Positions 29,830-39,459 of a DNA stretch of 58,256 nucleotides are shown here, piece by piece (the stretch's first letter is position 1; each line of letters opens with the position of its first letter). The notes beneath the pieces are model-generated. The model was not told the origin of the DNA and made no database searches. It worked only from the letters and a program-made list of their open reading frames with translations. The translations under genes were made by a program, and so were the position numbers. The stretch is taken from contig NZ_QXGI01000012.1 in the NCBI RefSeq assembly GCF_003952025.1, positions 1 through 58,256 of the forward strand, given 5' to 3'. This DNA comes from Bifidobacterium castoris (GTDB lineage: Bacteria > Actinomycetota > Actinomycetes > Actinomycetales > Bifidobacteriaceae).

Positions 29830-31731
29830 GTGGTGCATGACATCATCCCCAAGGTCACGTTGGAGCAGAAGCGCCGTAGCATGGGTTTCTTTGCTGTCTG
29901 GTGGATTGAGACGTTCTGTGTGGTTGGTTCTCCGCCTGCTGAGAATGAGCCGATGGTGTTCACGCCTGAGTATGCGGAGTTCATGGTCAACTGTTATGCG
30001 TTGGACAAGTCGGGTCGTCGTCTGTTCGACCGTGTGTTTCTGTCGCGGCCGAAGGGCAGTAACAAGAGCGGTTTGGCTGCGTTGATCGTGTTGTTCGAGT
30101 CGTTGGCTCCGTGTCGTTTCGATCATTGGGCCGAGGAGGGTGAGACGTATGAGTTTCTTGGCCGCACGTACCATTATGTGAAGGGTGAGCCGGTTGGCCG
30201 TTTGATTCAGGGGTCCCGTGTCGCGTTGGCGGCGAACAGTGAGGACCAGACCGGCAACGTGTATGACGTGGTCTACCACAATTGTATGCATGGCCCGTTG
30301 GCGCAGTTGCGTGGTGTCGGTTTGGATGTGGGGCAGACGCGCATCCTCATTCCCGAGGAGTGCGGTGGTGGTGAGATCAAACCTGCCACGAGTGGCGCCG
30401 CGTCCCGTGATGGTGGTTTGCAGACGTTCCTTGTGTTGGATGAATCCCATTTGTTTGTTGGGCGTGCGAAGAGCATGGCGTTGACGTTGCTGCGTAACCT
30501 TACGAAGCGTGGCGCTGACGAGCCGTGGTCGTTGCAGACGACGACGATGTACCAGCCTGGTTTGAACTCGTTGGCTGAGGACACGTACCGTACCGCATGG
30601 AGTGTTGCCGAGGGCAAGACGAAGCACGATCAGCGCACGTTGTTCGACCATCGTTATGCGGTGCTGCCGGTTGAGGAATTGGGTAACGAGAAGAAGCTCA
30701 TGCACGCGTTGATGGAATCGCATGGGTCGGTCGCCAAGTCCGAGGACGGGTACGATCATCTCATGCTTCCTGATGGGCGGGTCACTCGCGTGAATCCGAA
30801 GACAGGCAAGGATGATGAAGGCTATTCGTTGGCGTCTCCCGGCATGGAGCCGGGCCCGTCGAAATATGGGTGGATGCCGTTGGAGCGTCCTAAGAATTAT
30901 GTGCTCAATGCGGGGTCCGACCCGTCCGAGGCTATCCGCTTCTATTTGAACTCGTTGACGAGTGCCATGGATGCATGGCTTCCTGAGTCGCAGATTCAGA
31001 ATCATCTTGTGGGTCGTGACTTGTATCGTACGGGTGACAAGCGGCAGATGATGGACGCATGGAAGAACGTGATTGGCAAGGACGAGCCGATCACGCTCGG
31101 GTTCGATGGGTCCATCAGTGATGATTCCACGGCTCTTGTGGGTTGCCGTGTGCGTGATGGTTTGCTGTTCCTTATCAAGCTGGAGTCGAAGCCTGATGAT
31201 GCTCGTGCGGCTGAGTGGCGTGTGGATCGTGACGCGTTTGATGGCATGGTGCGGTTCATGATGGACCATTACAATGTGGTCGCGTTCTTCGCTGATGTGA
31301 ATCCGTGGGAGAGCATGGTGGCGCAGTGGGAACTTGATTTCGATGATCGTCTCATGGTGGGGCCGCGTAACCGTAATAGCGGCAAGATTCGGTATTGGAC
31401 GAATGCGTGGCAGCGTGACGTGTATCAGGCGTTGGTGACGATGGCTGCGAACTTCCAGTATGAGCTGGAGGATGTGCCGCGTCATGCCGAGCCAAGGTTG
31501 GAGTCGGTAGCCTTGTTGGCCGACCCGCGATTGGTGGCGCATTTCCGTAACGCGCGGCGTCGTGAACGCGCGTTTGGTTATCTCGTGTTCAAGGAGACGC
31601 CGAACAGTCCTGAGAAGATTGATGCGATGATGGCCGGCCTGCTCGCGTATACGGCGCGCAACCGGTATCTGACCGACGGCGTGAAGGCCGAGGAAGAATC
31701 GACGTTCTTCGTACCATTCCGTGTCTACTAA
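29830..31731 (+). CDS. terL: Terminase large subunit
   Basis: A 633-residue packaging motor. An atypical Walker A (SRPKGSNKSG, about 72-81), Walker B FLVLDESHLF (about 207-216), coupling motif region TTTMYQPG, and an RNase-H-like nuclease domain starting at TLGFDGSISDDSTALVG with a later catalytic Asp in FFADVNPWE. GTG start at 29830 (or 29833). Cuts and translocates DNA into the prohead through the portal. Confidence 0.95.
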   Translation: MVHDIIPKVTLEQKRRSMGFFAVWWIETFCVVGSPPAENEPMVFTPEYAEFMVNCYALDKSGRRLFDRVFLSRPKGSNKSGLAALIVLFESLAPCRFDHWAEEGETYEFLGRTYHYVKGEPVGRLIQGSRVALAANSEDQTGNVYDVVYHNCMHGPLAQLRGVGLDVGQTRILIPEECGGGEIKPATSGAASRDGGLQTFLVLDESHLFVGRAKSMALTLLRNLTKRGADEPWSLQTTTMYQPGLNSLAEDTYRTAWSVAEGKTKHDQRTLFDHRYAVLPVEELGNEKKLMHALMESHGSVAKSEDGYDHLMLPDGRVTRVNPKTGKDDEGYSLASPGMEPGPSKYGWMPLERPKNYVLNAGSDPSEAIRFYLNSLTSAMDAWLPESQIQNHLVGRDLYRTGDKRQMMDAWKNVIGKDEPITLGFDGSISDDSTALVGCRVRDGLLFLIKLESKPDDARAAEWRVDRDAFDGMVRFMMDHYNVVAFFADVNPWESMVAQWELDFDDRLMVGPRNRNSGKIRYWTNAWQRDVYQALVTMAANFQYELEDVPRHAEPRLESVALLADPRLVAHFRNARRRERAFGYLVFKETPNSPEKIDAMMAGLLAYTARNRYLTDGVKAEEESTFFVPFRVY

Positions 31732-31746
31732 ATGAGGGGAGGGCGT

Positions 31747-33354
31747 GTGGTTGATTTCGGAAGTCTGATAGCCGATGACAACGAGAGTTTGGATGCGTAT
31801 TGGTTGACGGTGCTCGCTAAGAGGCTTGAGGCGCGTATCCCCAAGCTGTGCAAGCTGCGCACGTTCTATGACGGCGCCGAGTTTGTGCCGACGAATGCGA
31901 TCCCGAGCGGTGTTGACCAGACGTCGTATGAGATTTATCGGCGTTTCCTTGAATTGGGTACGGTCAACTATGCGCGTGTGATCGCGGACAACGTGTCTAC
32001 CCGTCAGAAGCCCATCGGTTTCCGGCAGGTGTCCGATCGTGCGGTGCGCAGCGTCGAGGCGGATACGGCATGGGCCGATAATCATATGGATTTGAAGGCC
32101 CGGCAGATGTTCCATGACGTGAGCATCTACGGTTCCGGCTATCTGTTGGTCACGCAGTTCGCGTATCCGCAGCGCATTAAGGTGCTTACCCCGTGGGAGA
32201 CGTGGGTGGAAGATGAAGCCGAAGCGGCCGTGTGGTACACATACAGCGAGTTCGAGGGGCGTGAGTATCTGCAATTGTTCCGTTGCGAACGTGATGATAG
32301 CGGCGTTCTTAAGCGCGTTTACTCGCGCACGGCGTCTCGTGAGTCGGACCGGCGCACGTTGTTGGCCGAATCGGATACGGAGAACATTTACAAGGTGTGC
32401 AATGATCCGGAGACGAAGCTCAACACGCTTTCTTCGGATTTTCATTGGGATGACGGCACGGAGGAGTGTTCGTTTGGTCTGGCGTGCGGGGGCTTGCCGT
32501 TGGTTCGGCTTGGTTCCGGAACCGGCATGGGCGTGTACGAGCCGCATCTTCCGATGCTCGCCAGTTTGGACCAGGAGCGTTTTGACCGGTTCTGCATCCA
32601 GACGATGCAGGCGTTCCGGCAGCGGGCCATCAGGGGCATGAAACGCGCTGTGTATACGGAGAACGATATTCAGGTCGTCAACGGGCAGAAGAAGGCAGGC
32701 GATCCGGTTGACCTGAGCGACGCGTTCGCGATGGGTCCGGCGGCGTTGTGGCTGCTGCCTGAGGGTTGTGAGATTTGGGAGTCGCAGGTTACGGATATTC
32801 AGCAGTGGGTGACGGCGTCGTCCGCTGATGTGAAGCAGCTGGCTGCCGCCACCGGCACTCCGTTGGATGTGCTCAGCCCTGATGTGTCCGGCAGTGCCGA
32901 GGGTGCGCAGCTGAAGCGTGAGACGTTGGTGATGCGTGTCGAGGATTTGAACGCTAGGGCCAATGATGCGCTTGTGCGTGCGATGCGCATGGCGATGGTC
33001 GCTGCGGGCAATGAGAGCGCCGCGGCGGAGCGGTTCGAGACGGTGTGGGCGCCTATCGCGCCGAACTCCGAACTGTCCGAGGCGCAGACGGCGAGCTTCC
33101 TCAAGGATGTGCTGCCTCCGAAGACGATCATGCGCCAGTACCTGCATATGACGGAGACCGAGATTTCCGAGGCGATGCAGGACATGGCCGATAACACGTA
33201 TCAGAACGCGTTCACGACCGCGTCGGCGGCTACGGACGCCGCAGCCCAGGCGTCGGAAAACACCGGAGGGTTCGTCCGTGTGGATGATTCCGAGGATGGT
33301 GTGAAGGCACTGGTCGATGTGGATGGTGATACCGGTGGCGACGTCGACGGCTGA
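31747..33354 (+). CDS. Portal protein (SPP1 gp6-like)
   Basis: About 535 residues. Typical portal features: SYEIYRRFLELGTVNYARVIADNVSTRQKPIGF, a wing domain with RIKVLTPWETWVEDE, and the stem/clip region near SADVKQLAAATGTPLDVLSPDVSGSAEG. GGGGAG lies six bases before the GTG at 31747; an ATG at 31732 immediately after terL is an alternative. The dodecameric ring sits at the capsid vertex. Confidence 0.9.
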   Translation: MVDFGSLIADDNESLDAYWLTVLAKRLEARIPKLCKLRTFYDGAEFVPTNAIPSGVDQTSYEIYRRFLELGTVNYARVIADNVSTRQKPIGFRQVSDRAVRSVEADTAWADNHMDLKARQMFHDVSIYGSGYLLVTQFAYPQRIKVLTPWETWVEDEAEAAVWYTYSEFEGREYLQLFRCERDDSGVLKRVYSRTASRESDRRTLLAESDTENIYKVCNDPETKLNTLSSDFHWDDGTEECSFGLACGGLPLVRLGSGTGMGVYEPHLPMLASLDQERFDRFCIQTMQAFRQRAIRGMKRAVYTENDIQVVNGQKKAGDPVDLSDAFAMGPAALWLLPEGCEIWESQVTDIQQWVTASSADVKQLAAATGTPLDVLSPDVSGSAEGAQLKRETLVMRVEDLNARANDALVRAMRMAMVAAGNESAAAERFETVWAPIAPNSELSEAQTASFLKDVLPPKTIMRQYLHMTETEISEAMQDMADNTYQNAFTTASAATDAAAQASENTGGFVRVDDSEDGVKALVDVDGDTGGDVDG

Positions 33355-34420
33355 TCGTGTGTTGCAGGCGGTTGACACGTTCGCGCAGCAGCGTGCCGAG
33401 TTGATCCAAACATATGTTCGACAGGTGTGGAACGTGTGGAAGTCGTTGACGCCGGCTGATTGGTGGAACGACGCGGTCACGTTGGGCGCGGCCTCGCAAG
33501 CCGCTCGCTTCGAGATGGCGTTCCTTGAGACGGTCGGCCGTCTTGGCGTGAGCTATGCGGACGCGATGCTCGGCATGGCCGGTGTTTCCTCCGATGGCGC
33601 ATACGACGTGTCGTATGTGGCGCCTCGGCAGGGGACGACGCCGCTTCGTGTGATGGAGCGTGTCGCGGACACGTACCGTGGTCTGGCGGTGCAGTCGCCT
33701 TCGCTGCGCCCTGATTCGTGGGATGCGCTTGAGGGTGCGGACCTGTCCACGGTGACGGGGTGGCTGCGCGCATCGTTGGATCGGCTTGAGGATATCGCGA
33801 ACACGGATGCGCAGATGACCGCGCATCGGCTCGCGTTGGGTCGGTTCTCCTCGAAGGGTGTGACGCAGTACCGTCGCGTCATCCATCCCGAGCTGTCGAA
33901 GACCGGTACGTGCGGTTTGTGTGCGGTGGCGTCGACGCGCGTATACAGTACGCGTTCGCTGATGCCGTTGCATTCGAACTGCAAGTGTGGCGTCGCGCCG
34001 ATCACGACCGTGAACGATGTCGGCAAGGACATCACCGAGAAGGATTTGGAACGCTACTACGAGTTGGCGGGCAGCACTAGCGCCGCCGATCTGAAGAACA
34101 TCCGGCTTCAGGTGCAGACGAACGGCGAGCTCGGCCCCGTGTTGGCGGCCGATGCCCGCAAGGACGGACGCACGGTGAGCAACTGGACGCCGCCTGACCG
34201 CAAGACCACGCGGGAGCAGGCGAAACGCATCATCAGCAACTATCGCGCCTACGAGGACATGTACCGGGAACTGCTGGACGACGGCGCCGAAAGCGTCAAA
34301 CGGACGGTGGACGGACGTACCCGCGTGTTCAAACGCACACGCAAGGCGACGATGGTGCAGTCAAGGAACTTTTACAGAACATATATCGAGGTCCTTCGCA
34401 ACGAATGGCCTGACTTGTAA
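33323..34420 (+). CDS. MuF-like minor head protein
   Basis: About 365 residues, overlapping the portal gene by 32 bases. HPELSKTGTCGLCAVASTRVYSTRSLMPLHSNCKCGVAPI carries the conserved CxxC...HxxCxC segment of the phage minor-head MuF family. The C-terminus is basic and helical. It is probably injected or placed inside the capsid near the portal. Confidence 0.85.
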   Translation: MVIPVATSTADRVLQAVDTFAQQRAELIQTYVRQVWNVWKSLTPADWWNDAVTLGAASQAARFEMAFLETVGRLGVSYADAMLGMAGVSSDGAYDVSYVAPRQGTTPLRVMERVADTYRGLAVQSPSLRPDSWDALEGADLSTVTGWLRASLDRLEDIANTDAQMTAHRLALGRFSSKGVTQYRRVIHPELSKTGTCGLCAVASTRVYSTRSLMPLHSNCKCGVAPITTVNDVGKDITEKDLERYYELAGSTSAADLKNIRLQVQTNGELGPVLAADARKDGRTVSNWTPPDRKTTREQAKRIISNYRAYEDMYRELLDDGAESVKRTVDGRTRVFKRTRKATMVQSRNFYRTYIEVLRNEWPDL

Positions 34421-34455
34421 ACAAGCTCATGTTCATTGCCTGAAAGGAAATGAAA

Positions 34456-35022
34456 ATGGAAAACACCAATACTGCCACCGATCCCGTCGTCGAGCCGGAG
34501 ACCGAACCGAACGGTTCCGTCACGGACGGCGCGGACGACATTCAGAAGCCCGACGCCGATTTCGAAGCGCAGGCGGCCCATTGGAAGGCCATGAGCCGCA
34601 AGAACGAGGATGCGTTCAAGAAGGCGAGCAGGAACCTTGCGGAACGCGAGGCGCAGCTTGCCGAACGTGACCTGACGATCGCGCGCATGACCGCGCAGAA
34701 GGAGCATCCCCAGCTTACCGACGAGATGTTCGAGGCGATGTGCAAGGAGACCACTCCGGAAGGCGTGGCCGAATGGGCGGACAAGCTCGCACAGTTCATC
34801 GATGTCAAGAACGAACCGGCGAAGAGCGATGTTCAGGACGGCGACGAATCGGATGCCTTCGCGAAAGCGTATCCGCAGACGAAGGCGAGCATCGATCGTC
34901 ACAACATGTCGAAGGTGTCTCCGGGCAAATGGGTAGGAGCCCAGGAATCCGAGGCCGATCTGCGCAAGCGTGTGCGTCAGGAGATCGAGGAGCGTCGTAA
35001 GAAGGCGACCGGCAGGCAGTAA
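34456..35022 (+). CDS. Scaffolding protein
   Basis: A 188-residue, highly charged, mostly coiled-coil protein (HWKAMSRKNEDAFKKASRNLAEREAQLAERD) between MuF and capsid genes, the standard place and composition for an actinophage scaffold. The ATG at 34456 has AAAGGA at proper spacing; the ATG at 34450 is too close. Confidence 0.85.
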   Translation: MENTNTATDPVVEPETEPNGSVTDGADDIQKPDADFEAQAAHWKAMSRKNEDAFKKASRNLAEREAQLAERDLTIARMTAQKEHPQLTDEMFEAMCKETTPEGVAEWADKLAQFIDVKNEPAKSDVQDGDESDAFAKAYPQTKASIDRHNMSKVSPGKWVGAQESEADLRKRVRQEIEERRKKATGRQ

Positions 35023-35049
35023 TCGCAAACTACAGAAAGGACACCAAAT

Positions 35050-35580
35050 ATGGTGAGTATGATTCATTCGACCGGTGTGAGCACCGTCGATGATGACCAG
35101 ACTTGGCGTTACGGCGAGCAGTTGCCGGGAACGGTGAGCGTCACGTTGGACATGGATACGTTCTCCAAGGCGACGGAAGTCAAGCAGAAGCAGTACATGA
35201 CGGGTTGGGGTGATGCGGCCACCGAGCTGTGGATCAAGTCCGGCCTGCCGTTGGCCCGTATCACGTCGGGCGCGTCGGCGGGCCTGTACGGCCCGTATGA
35301 CCCGGATGCGAAGGACGGACGTCAGTCGGGTGTCGCCGGTCTGCTTGAATCGCAGATCGGGGTCGCCGTGACCGTCAACGGCTGGGAGGTTCAGGACAGC
35401 GAGATCGTTGGCATGCGTTTCCGTGGCAACGTGATTGTGGAGAATCTGCCGGTGGTTCCCGACGATACGGTCACGTGGGAAGGTGACTTCGTGTCGGTGA
35501 AGCCGGATACCGGCGAGACGAAGCGTCTGTTGAACACGGCCGCCGCGACCGCTCCGGCCACTCCGGGAACCGGCGACTGA
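35050..35580 (+). CDS. Head decoration protein
   Basis: A 176-residue protein containing LPLARITSGASAGLYGPYDPDAKDGRQSG, the pattern of lambda gpD-type decoration proteins in which mature trimers stabilise the capsid. It lies between scaffold and capsid; AAAGGAC is upstream. Confidence 0.85.
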   Translation: MVSMIHSTGVSTVDDDQTWRYGEQLPGTVSVTLDMDTFSKATEVKQKQYMTGWGDAATELWIKSGLPLARITSGASAGLYGPYDPDAKDGRQSGVAGLLESQIGVAVTVNGWEVQDSEIVGMRFRGNVIVENLPVVPDDTVTWEGDFVSVKPDTGETKRLLNTAAATAPATPGTGD

Positions 35581-35604
35581 CGGCCGTTTCCTGTCTGTTT
35601 GATT

Positions 35605-35628
35605 GCCCGCCATGCTTGGCGGGCTTTT
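35605..35628 (+). terminator. Terminator/attenuator before the capsid gene
   Basis: GCCCGCC (35605-35611) and GGCGGGC (35618-35624) followed by TTTT. In a late operon it probably only attenuates or yields processed ends setting capsid mRNA level. Confidence 0.75.
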
Positions 35629-35651
35629 CTGTTTGTACGAAAGGATAATCG

Positions 35652-36710
35652 ATGGCAACTCTTGACAAGAGCATCATCACGCCGAGCGCCGCGTCCACGA
35701 TCGTTGACGAGGCGTTTGAGGCGACGAACGACATGCTGCCGTTGAGCAGCGTGTTCCCGTTGCAGTCGAACAACGGTGAGACGACCGTGCACTGGACGCC
35801 GAACCTTCCGGTGGCGCAGACCGAGAAGATGGACTACCGTGCGTGGGACGGCGAGGCCGGCTACGGCAAGACCACGGAAAGCAGCATCGAGAAGTACGGC
35901 GGCCTGCTCCCGTTGTCGAAGAAGGCCCACATCTCCGAGCGTGACATCATCACGCATAAGACGGATACGGAATGGCTGCGCGCGGCCGCGGAAGGGCATC
36001 TCAAGCGCATGGGCATGGAAGCGGCCGTCACCGCCGAGCTGCTGCGCATCCCCGCGATTGTGAACGCGAAGTTCACGATCAGGGAGAACGGCGTCAACGC
36101 CGAATACGATTTCGAGCGTCCCGCCGCGCTCAACGATCTCACCCCGGCGAAGAAGTGGACCGCCGCCGACGCGAACCCCGAAGCCGACATCGAGGGGTGG
36201 ATCAACGCGATGGAGGCCGAGAACGGCGGTCTTCCGGGCGCGGTCATCACGACCCGCAAGGTCATTCAGGCCTTGCGCAGCAACAAGTCCGTCATCACGG
36301 ACTACACCAACCAGAGCAAGACGAACGCGCCGGAACGCATCAAGGCCAACGAGGTCATCGACTGGCTGCGCGGCTACGGCCTGACCGATGTGCGTCTGAT
36401 TGACGAGATGTACACGCAGGTCGAACGCGAGAGCGGGTTCAAGCTGCCGGTCAACGTGGGCACGCTGATTCCCGAAGACACGTTTATCATGTTCAGCTCG
36501 TTCAACGACACCAACCTCGGCGCGACCTACATGGGTCCGACCGTCGAGGCCGCGACGCCGGAGTACGAGATCAACCGCACCGACAACTCGGGCATGGTCG
36601 GTTACGTCATGTACGACAATGCGCCGACCCGTTACGACGTGTGGACGAACGGCGCGCTCATGCCGATCCTCAAGCAGGCGGTCTCCACACTCAAGGCGAA
36701 CGTGCTCTGA
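35652..36710 (+). CDS. Major capsid protein (E family)
   Basis: A 352-residue HK97-fold protein of the phage capsid E family: PLSSVFPLQSNNGETTVHW, YGGLLPLSKKAHISERD, DWLRGYGLTDVRLIDEMYTQ, and LIPEDTFIMFSS. It follows decoration protein and a strong AAAGGA site. There is no long N-terminal delta domain, consistent with the separate scaffold. Confidence 0.92.
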   Translation: MATLDKSIITPSAASTIVDEAFEATNDMLPLSSVFPLQSNNGETTVHWTPNLPVAQTEKMDYRAWDGEAGYGKTTESSIEKYGGLLPLSKKAHISERDIITHKTDTEWLRAAAEGHLKRMGMEAAVTAELLRIPAIVNAKFTIRENGVNAEYDFERPAALNDLTPAKKWTAADANPEADIEGWINAMEAENGGLPGAVITTRKVIQALRSNKSVITDYTNQSKTNAPERIKANEVIDWLRGYGLTDVRLIDEMYTQVERESGFKLPVNVGTLIPEDTFIMFSSFNDTNLGATYMGPTVEAATPEYEINRTDNSGMVGYVMYDNAPTRYDVWTNGALMPILKQAVSTLKANVL

Positions 36711-36729
36711 CCTTTGGGGGTGGTGTGCG

Positions 36730-37167
36730 ATGGCGGTTGATGTTTCCGAAATCGAGTGGATGAGATACATGGTCATCTATGGTGGGAACACGTCTGAAGC
36801 GTTCGCTCATCGTCTGGATGACGATAAGTGGACGATTCCGCATTGCCTGACGGCGTGCGAGATCGCGTTCGCTGAATGCCCCACGGCCCGTTACCGGTTG
36901 GATTCCGGAGCGTTGAGTGAGATGACGTTCATCTATGTGATCTGTTCGATGGTGTTGCGTGTGGCGCGTTGGTCGATGCGCAAGAGCGAATCGAATGGCG
37001 CGTACACGCGCACCGATCAGGTCATGGACATGTCGCAGCCGGGTTGGGAGGTCAGTCCCGACTTGCATGTGACGAAGAAGGAGCGGGCGCTGCTCACCGG
37101 GGTGAATGAGGATTCCGCACCGTTCGGCACGGCGATGCTTGGTCTTGACCGCGCGTACGGGCGGTGA
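36730..37167 (+). CDS. Head-tail connector, adaptor-type
   Basis: A 145-residue helical protein just after the capsid gene. LTACEIAFAECPTARYRLDSGALSEMTFIYVICSMVLRVARW matches the Gp19/gp15-like head completion family in actinophages. It should form the adaptor ring under the portal. Confidence 0.75.
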   Translation: MAVDVSEIEWMRYMVIYGGNTSEAFAHRLDDDKWTIPHCLTACEIAFAECPTARYRLDSGALSEMTFIYVICSMVLRVARWSMRKSESNGAYTRTDQVMDMSQPGWEVSPDLHVTKKERALLTGVNEDSAPFGTAMLGLDRAYGR

Positions 37168-37170
37168 ACC

Positions 37171-37758
37171 ATGGTGTTCCTGTTCGATGACGTGATGAAG
37201 GGTGATGACGGCTCCATATCGTCTTCGTTTGATTCGTTGCCTGAACAGGCGGAATCTTCTTTTGACAAGGAGCCGTTTTCCAAGCCGACGGATTTGTTGT
37301 ATTCGTCGAAGATCATTGTGCAGCTTGCCTCGGTTCACCGGTCTGCGCATGGCGTGACCTATGAGTTCGGGGAGAGTTTCTACTGTTGGTGTTCCCTTGA
37401 GGGGCGCGAGCAGCAGGCGGGCATGTTCTCGATTTCGGGCAGTGAGGACAAGAGCCCGCAGTCGTCCGGTGGTCTGCGCGAGGTCACGGTCGCTCAAATC
37501 CAATGCCGTGAATGGCATGGTGACATCCATTCGTTCGTGTGGATTCATGGTGACCTGTACGACGTGGACGGCGCTCCCGAGCATCGTCGGCATGGCAGGA
37601 CGCATCATTGGGAGATTCGTGTGCGTCGTGCGGCCGAATTGTGGCAGATTCCCGAAGAATACCGGTTGGCGCCGAAGCTTCCCGCGGAGGACGCGCCGGT
37701 GTGGGGCGAGAACGGGGAGGCGTCGGCATGGTACGAATCCGACTCGATAGGCACCTGA
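37171..37758 (+). CDS. Head-tail stopper-like protein
   Basis: A 195-residue protein in the stopper position. The second half (REVTVAQIQCREWHGDIHSFVWIHGDLYDVDG) has the small beta-barrel character of stopper proteins. Assignment is mainly positional. It overlaps the next gene by 31 bases. Confidence 0.65.
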   Translation: MVFLFDDVMKGDDGSISSSFDSLPEQAESSFDKEPFSKPTDLLYSSKIIVQLASVHRSAHGVTYEFGESFYCWCSLEGREQQAGMFSISGSEDKSPQSSGGLREVTVAQIQCREWHGDIHSFVWIHGDLYDVDGAPEHRRHGRTHHWEIRVRRAAELWQIPEEYRLAPKLPAEDAPVWGENGEASAWYESDSIGT

Positions 37759-38060
37759 GTACGAGGGTTGCGGAGGAGTTCGGTCCGGCGTTGACGCGCG
37801 CTGAAGGCAAGCGGGTGTTGGCGAGGGCGAAGGCCCTTGCCGATGCCGCCGCCGTCGGACGTAACCCGGGGCATTCCGTCGCGAACCGTATCGAATGGGG
37901 CATCAAGTATCACGGTATCGATACGACGGTCGGTATGACGGTCATCGGCCGTGACGGCTCCGACGTGACGTTGGCGCACGAGTTCGGAGCGTTCAACGAG
38001 CAGGCCGGACGGTTCGTTGAGGGGCATCATGTGATGCAGCGTGCGGCGAGGGGAGGCTGA
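37728..38060 (+). CDS. Neck protein, HK97 gp10-like
   Basis: A 110-residue basic protein (MVRIRLDRHLSTRVAEEFG...). The pattern of ALADAAAVGRNPGHSVANRIEW then LAHEFGAFNEQAGRFVEGHHVM recalls minor capsid/neck proteins of actinophages (DUF5403-like). The start at 37728 lies inside the preceding gene. Confidence 0.65.
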   Translation: MVRIRLDRHLSTRVAEEFGPALTRAEGKRVLARAKALADAAAVGRNPGHSVANRIEWGIKYHGIDTTVGMTVIGRDGSDVTLAHEFGAFNEQAGRFVEGHHVMQRAARGG

Positions 38061-38065
38061 CCGCA

Positions 38066-38650
38066 ATGGTGGGCTCCATTGATCTGAACGTGTGGCCTGA
38101 GCTGCGTCCGCAGTTGGATGCGGAAAGCCTGGTCATGTCCCTGTTCGAGCAGGGCTTCGCACAGCCGCCGGAAGGGTCGGTTGGCGAGGAGTTCCGTACG
38201 CGCGCCAAGCTGGAGGCCCGTTGGACCGGCGAGCCGGATGACAGTCCGAGCGTGTTGTCGGTGTCTGACGGGTTGCCGAAGGTGCTCGTGTTCAACGAGA
38301 TCGACGTGGACGTGGACGCATACGCGCAGGCGACCGACGTGGTCGTCTTCCATGTGGAACCGCCCGCGTTCGCCTCGCGGAACCATCAGGGCGCGTTTTG
38401 GGACGTGTCCATGAGCGTGCTCGTCGAATCCGTGGACGCCGACAGGGCGTTCCGTCTTGCAGCCTATGTGCGGCAGCTGGTCATGTGCTGGCCGTTCATG
38501 GGGGCGACGGATGCGGGCCGTGTGGTGCAGATTCGCACGCCGCCGTCGTTCGCGAAGGCGGCCGGCGGCAAACAGGCCACGTCGAAGAGGATCAAGCAGT
38601 ATTCGACCGCGTCGGTGTGCGAGTTCGTCGTCCGCGACAACGCCTCATAG
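38066..38650 (+). CDS. Tail terminator-like protein
   Basis: A 194-residue protein directly before the major tail protein. GLPKVLVFNEIDVDVDAYAQATDVVVFHV and AFWDVSMSVLVESVDADRAFRLAAYVRQL follow the alpha/beta layout of tail terminator proteins that cap the tube. Confidence 0.7.
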   Translation: MVGSIDLNVWPELRPQLDAESLVMSLFEQGFAQPPEGSVGEEFRTRAKLEARWTGEPDDSPSVLSVSDGLPKVLVFNEIDVDVDAYAQATDVVVFHVEPPAFASRNHQGAFWDVSMSVLVESVDADRAFRLAAYVRQLVMCWPFMGATDAGRVVQIRTPPSFAKAAGGKQATSKRIKQYSTASVCEFVVRDNAS

Positions 38651-38673
38651 CGCCCGCGCTTTCTATTTCATTC

Positions 38674-38700
38674 CCGCATTGCCGTTTGGCATGCGGTTTT
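38674..38700 (+). terminator. Terminator before the major tail gene, first hairpin
   Basis: CCGCATtGCC (38674-38683), loop GTTT, GGCATGCGG (38688-38696), then TTTT. A second weaker stem AAGGCCA/TGGCCTT (38712-38718, 38736-38742) follows 12 bases later, making a double attenuator. Confidence 0.7.
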
Positions 38701-38766
38701 CTCATATTTCCAAGGCCATTCCGTCATCGTGCGGGTGGCCTTTCGTGTTTGAAAGGACACAAAACT

Positions 38767-39360
38767 ATGGCGATCAATGACAAGTCTGTGCACAAGAGCA
38801 CGTACGGCACGATCTTCTACGCTCCGGTCGGCACCGCGCTGCCGGACAATCCGCTGGAGGCGTTCAAGATCACCGCCGACGAGGTGACCGTCGGCACGGG
38901 CGCCAATCAGGCGACGTGGAAGAACCTCGGCCACACGTCGGCGAACAACATGGCCGAACTGACCATCAACCCGGGTGACGCGAACTCGTCCGACACGTGG
39001 ATCAAGAAGAACTTCCGTACCACGTACGGCGACGCGTCCGCGCAGTTGAGCGTCAAGGCGTTGCAGATCGACAAGGAGACGTTGCAGCTGGTCTACAACG
39101 GCACCGTCAGCACTGATGGCGGCGTCGAGGTGGACATCGCCGCGAACCCGAAGATTCTCGCGCTGGTGCTCGTCGCCCAGGAGACGCCGGACGATACGGA
39201 CCCGGCGAAGTGGCTCGTCGAGATGCGCCGCACGTCCATCACCCCTGACGGCGGTCCGACGCTGTCGCGCGACGACTTCGTCGAGCAGGGCCTGATCGCG
39301 CAGATCGAGGACCCGGGCGACAACAAGAAGCCGCTGCACTTCGTGATGCCGACGGCCTGA
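38767..39360 (+). CDS. Major tail protein
   Basis: A 197-residue tube protein: STYGTIFYAPVGTALPDNP, the repeated immunoglobulin-like strand pattern, and ALVLVAQETPDDTDPAKWLVEMRRTSI. Bracketed by terminators on both sides, the usual way for this abundant protein to be uncoupled from its neighbours. AAAGGACAC precedes the ATG. Confidence 0.85.
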   Translation: MAINDKSVHKSTYGTIFYAPVGTALPDNPLEAFKITADEVTVGTGANQATWKNLGHTSANNMAELTINPGDANSSDTWIKKNFRTTYGDASAQLSVKALQIDKETLQLVYNGTVSTDGGVEVDIAANPKILALVLVAQETPDDTDPAKWLVEMRRTSITPDGGPTLSRDDFVEQGLIAQIEDPGDNKKPLHFVMPTA

Positions 39361-39367
39361 TTGATGC

Positions 39368-39412
39368 TTCCCCTTGTGTCTTCTCTCCCGCGAGGCACGA
39401 GGGGAACCCTTT
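39368..39412 (+). terminator. Terminator after the major tail gene
   Basis: TTCCCCTTGTG (39368-39378) pairs with CACGAGGGGAA (39396-39406), one G-U pair, then CCCTTTT. It reduces expression of the downstream chaperone and tape measure genes relative to the tail tube. Confidence 0.8.
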
Positions 39413-39459
39413 TGTAAGCGGGGGATTGTTCATTGGTATTCAAGGCGGGAGAGAAAGAC

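Noticed and set aside
29725-33480. A 1251-codon open frame on the minus strand
   Set aside because: It is antisense to terminase and portal, rich in Arg/His/Thr without domain pattern, and arises from the third-position GC bias of the genes opposite it. No ribosome site.
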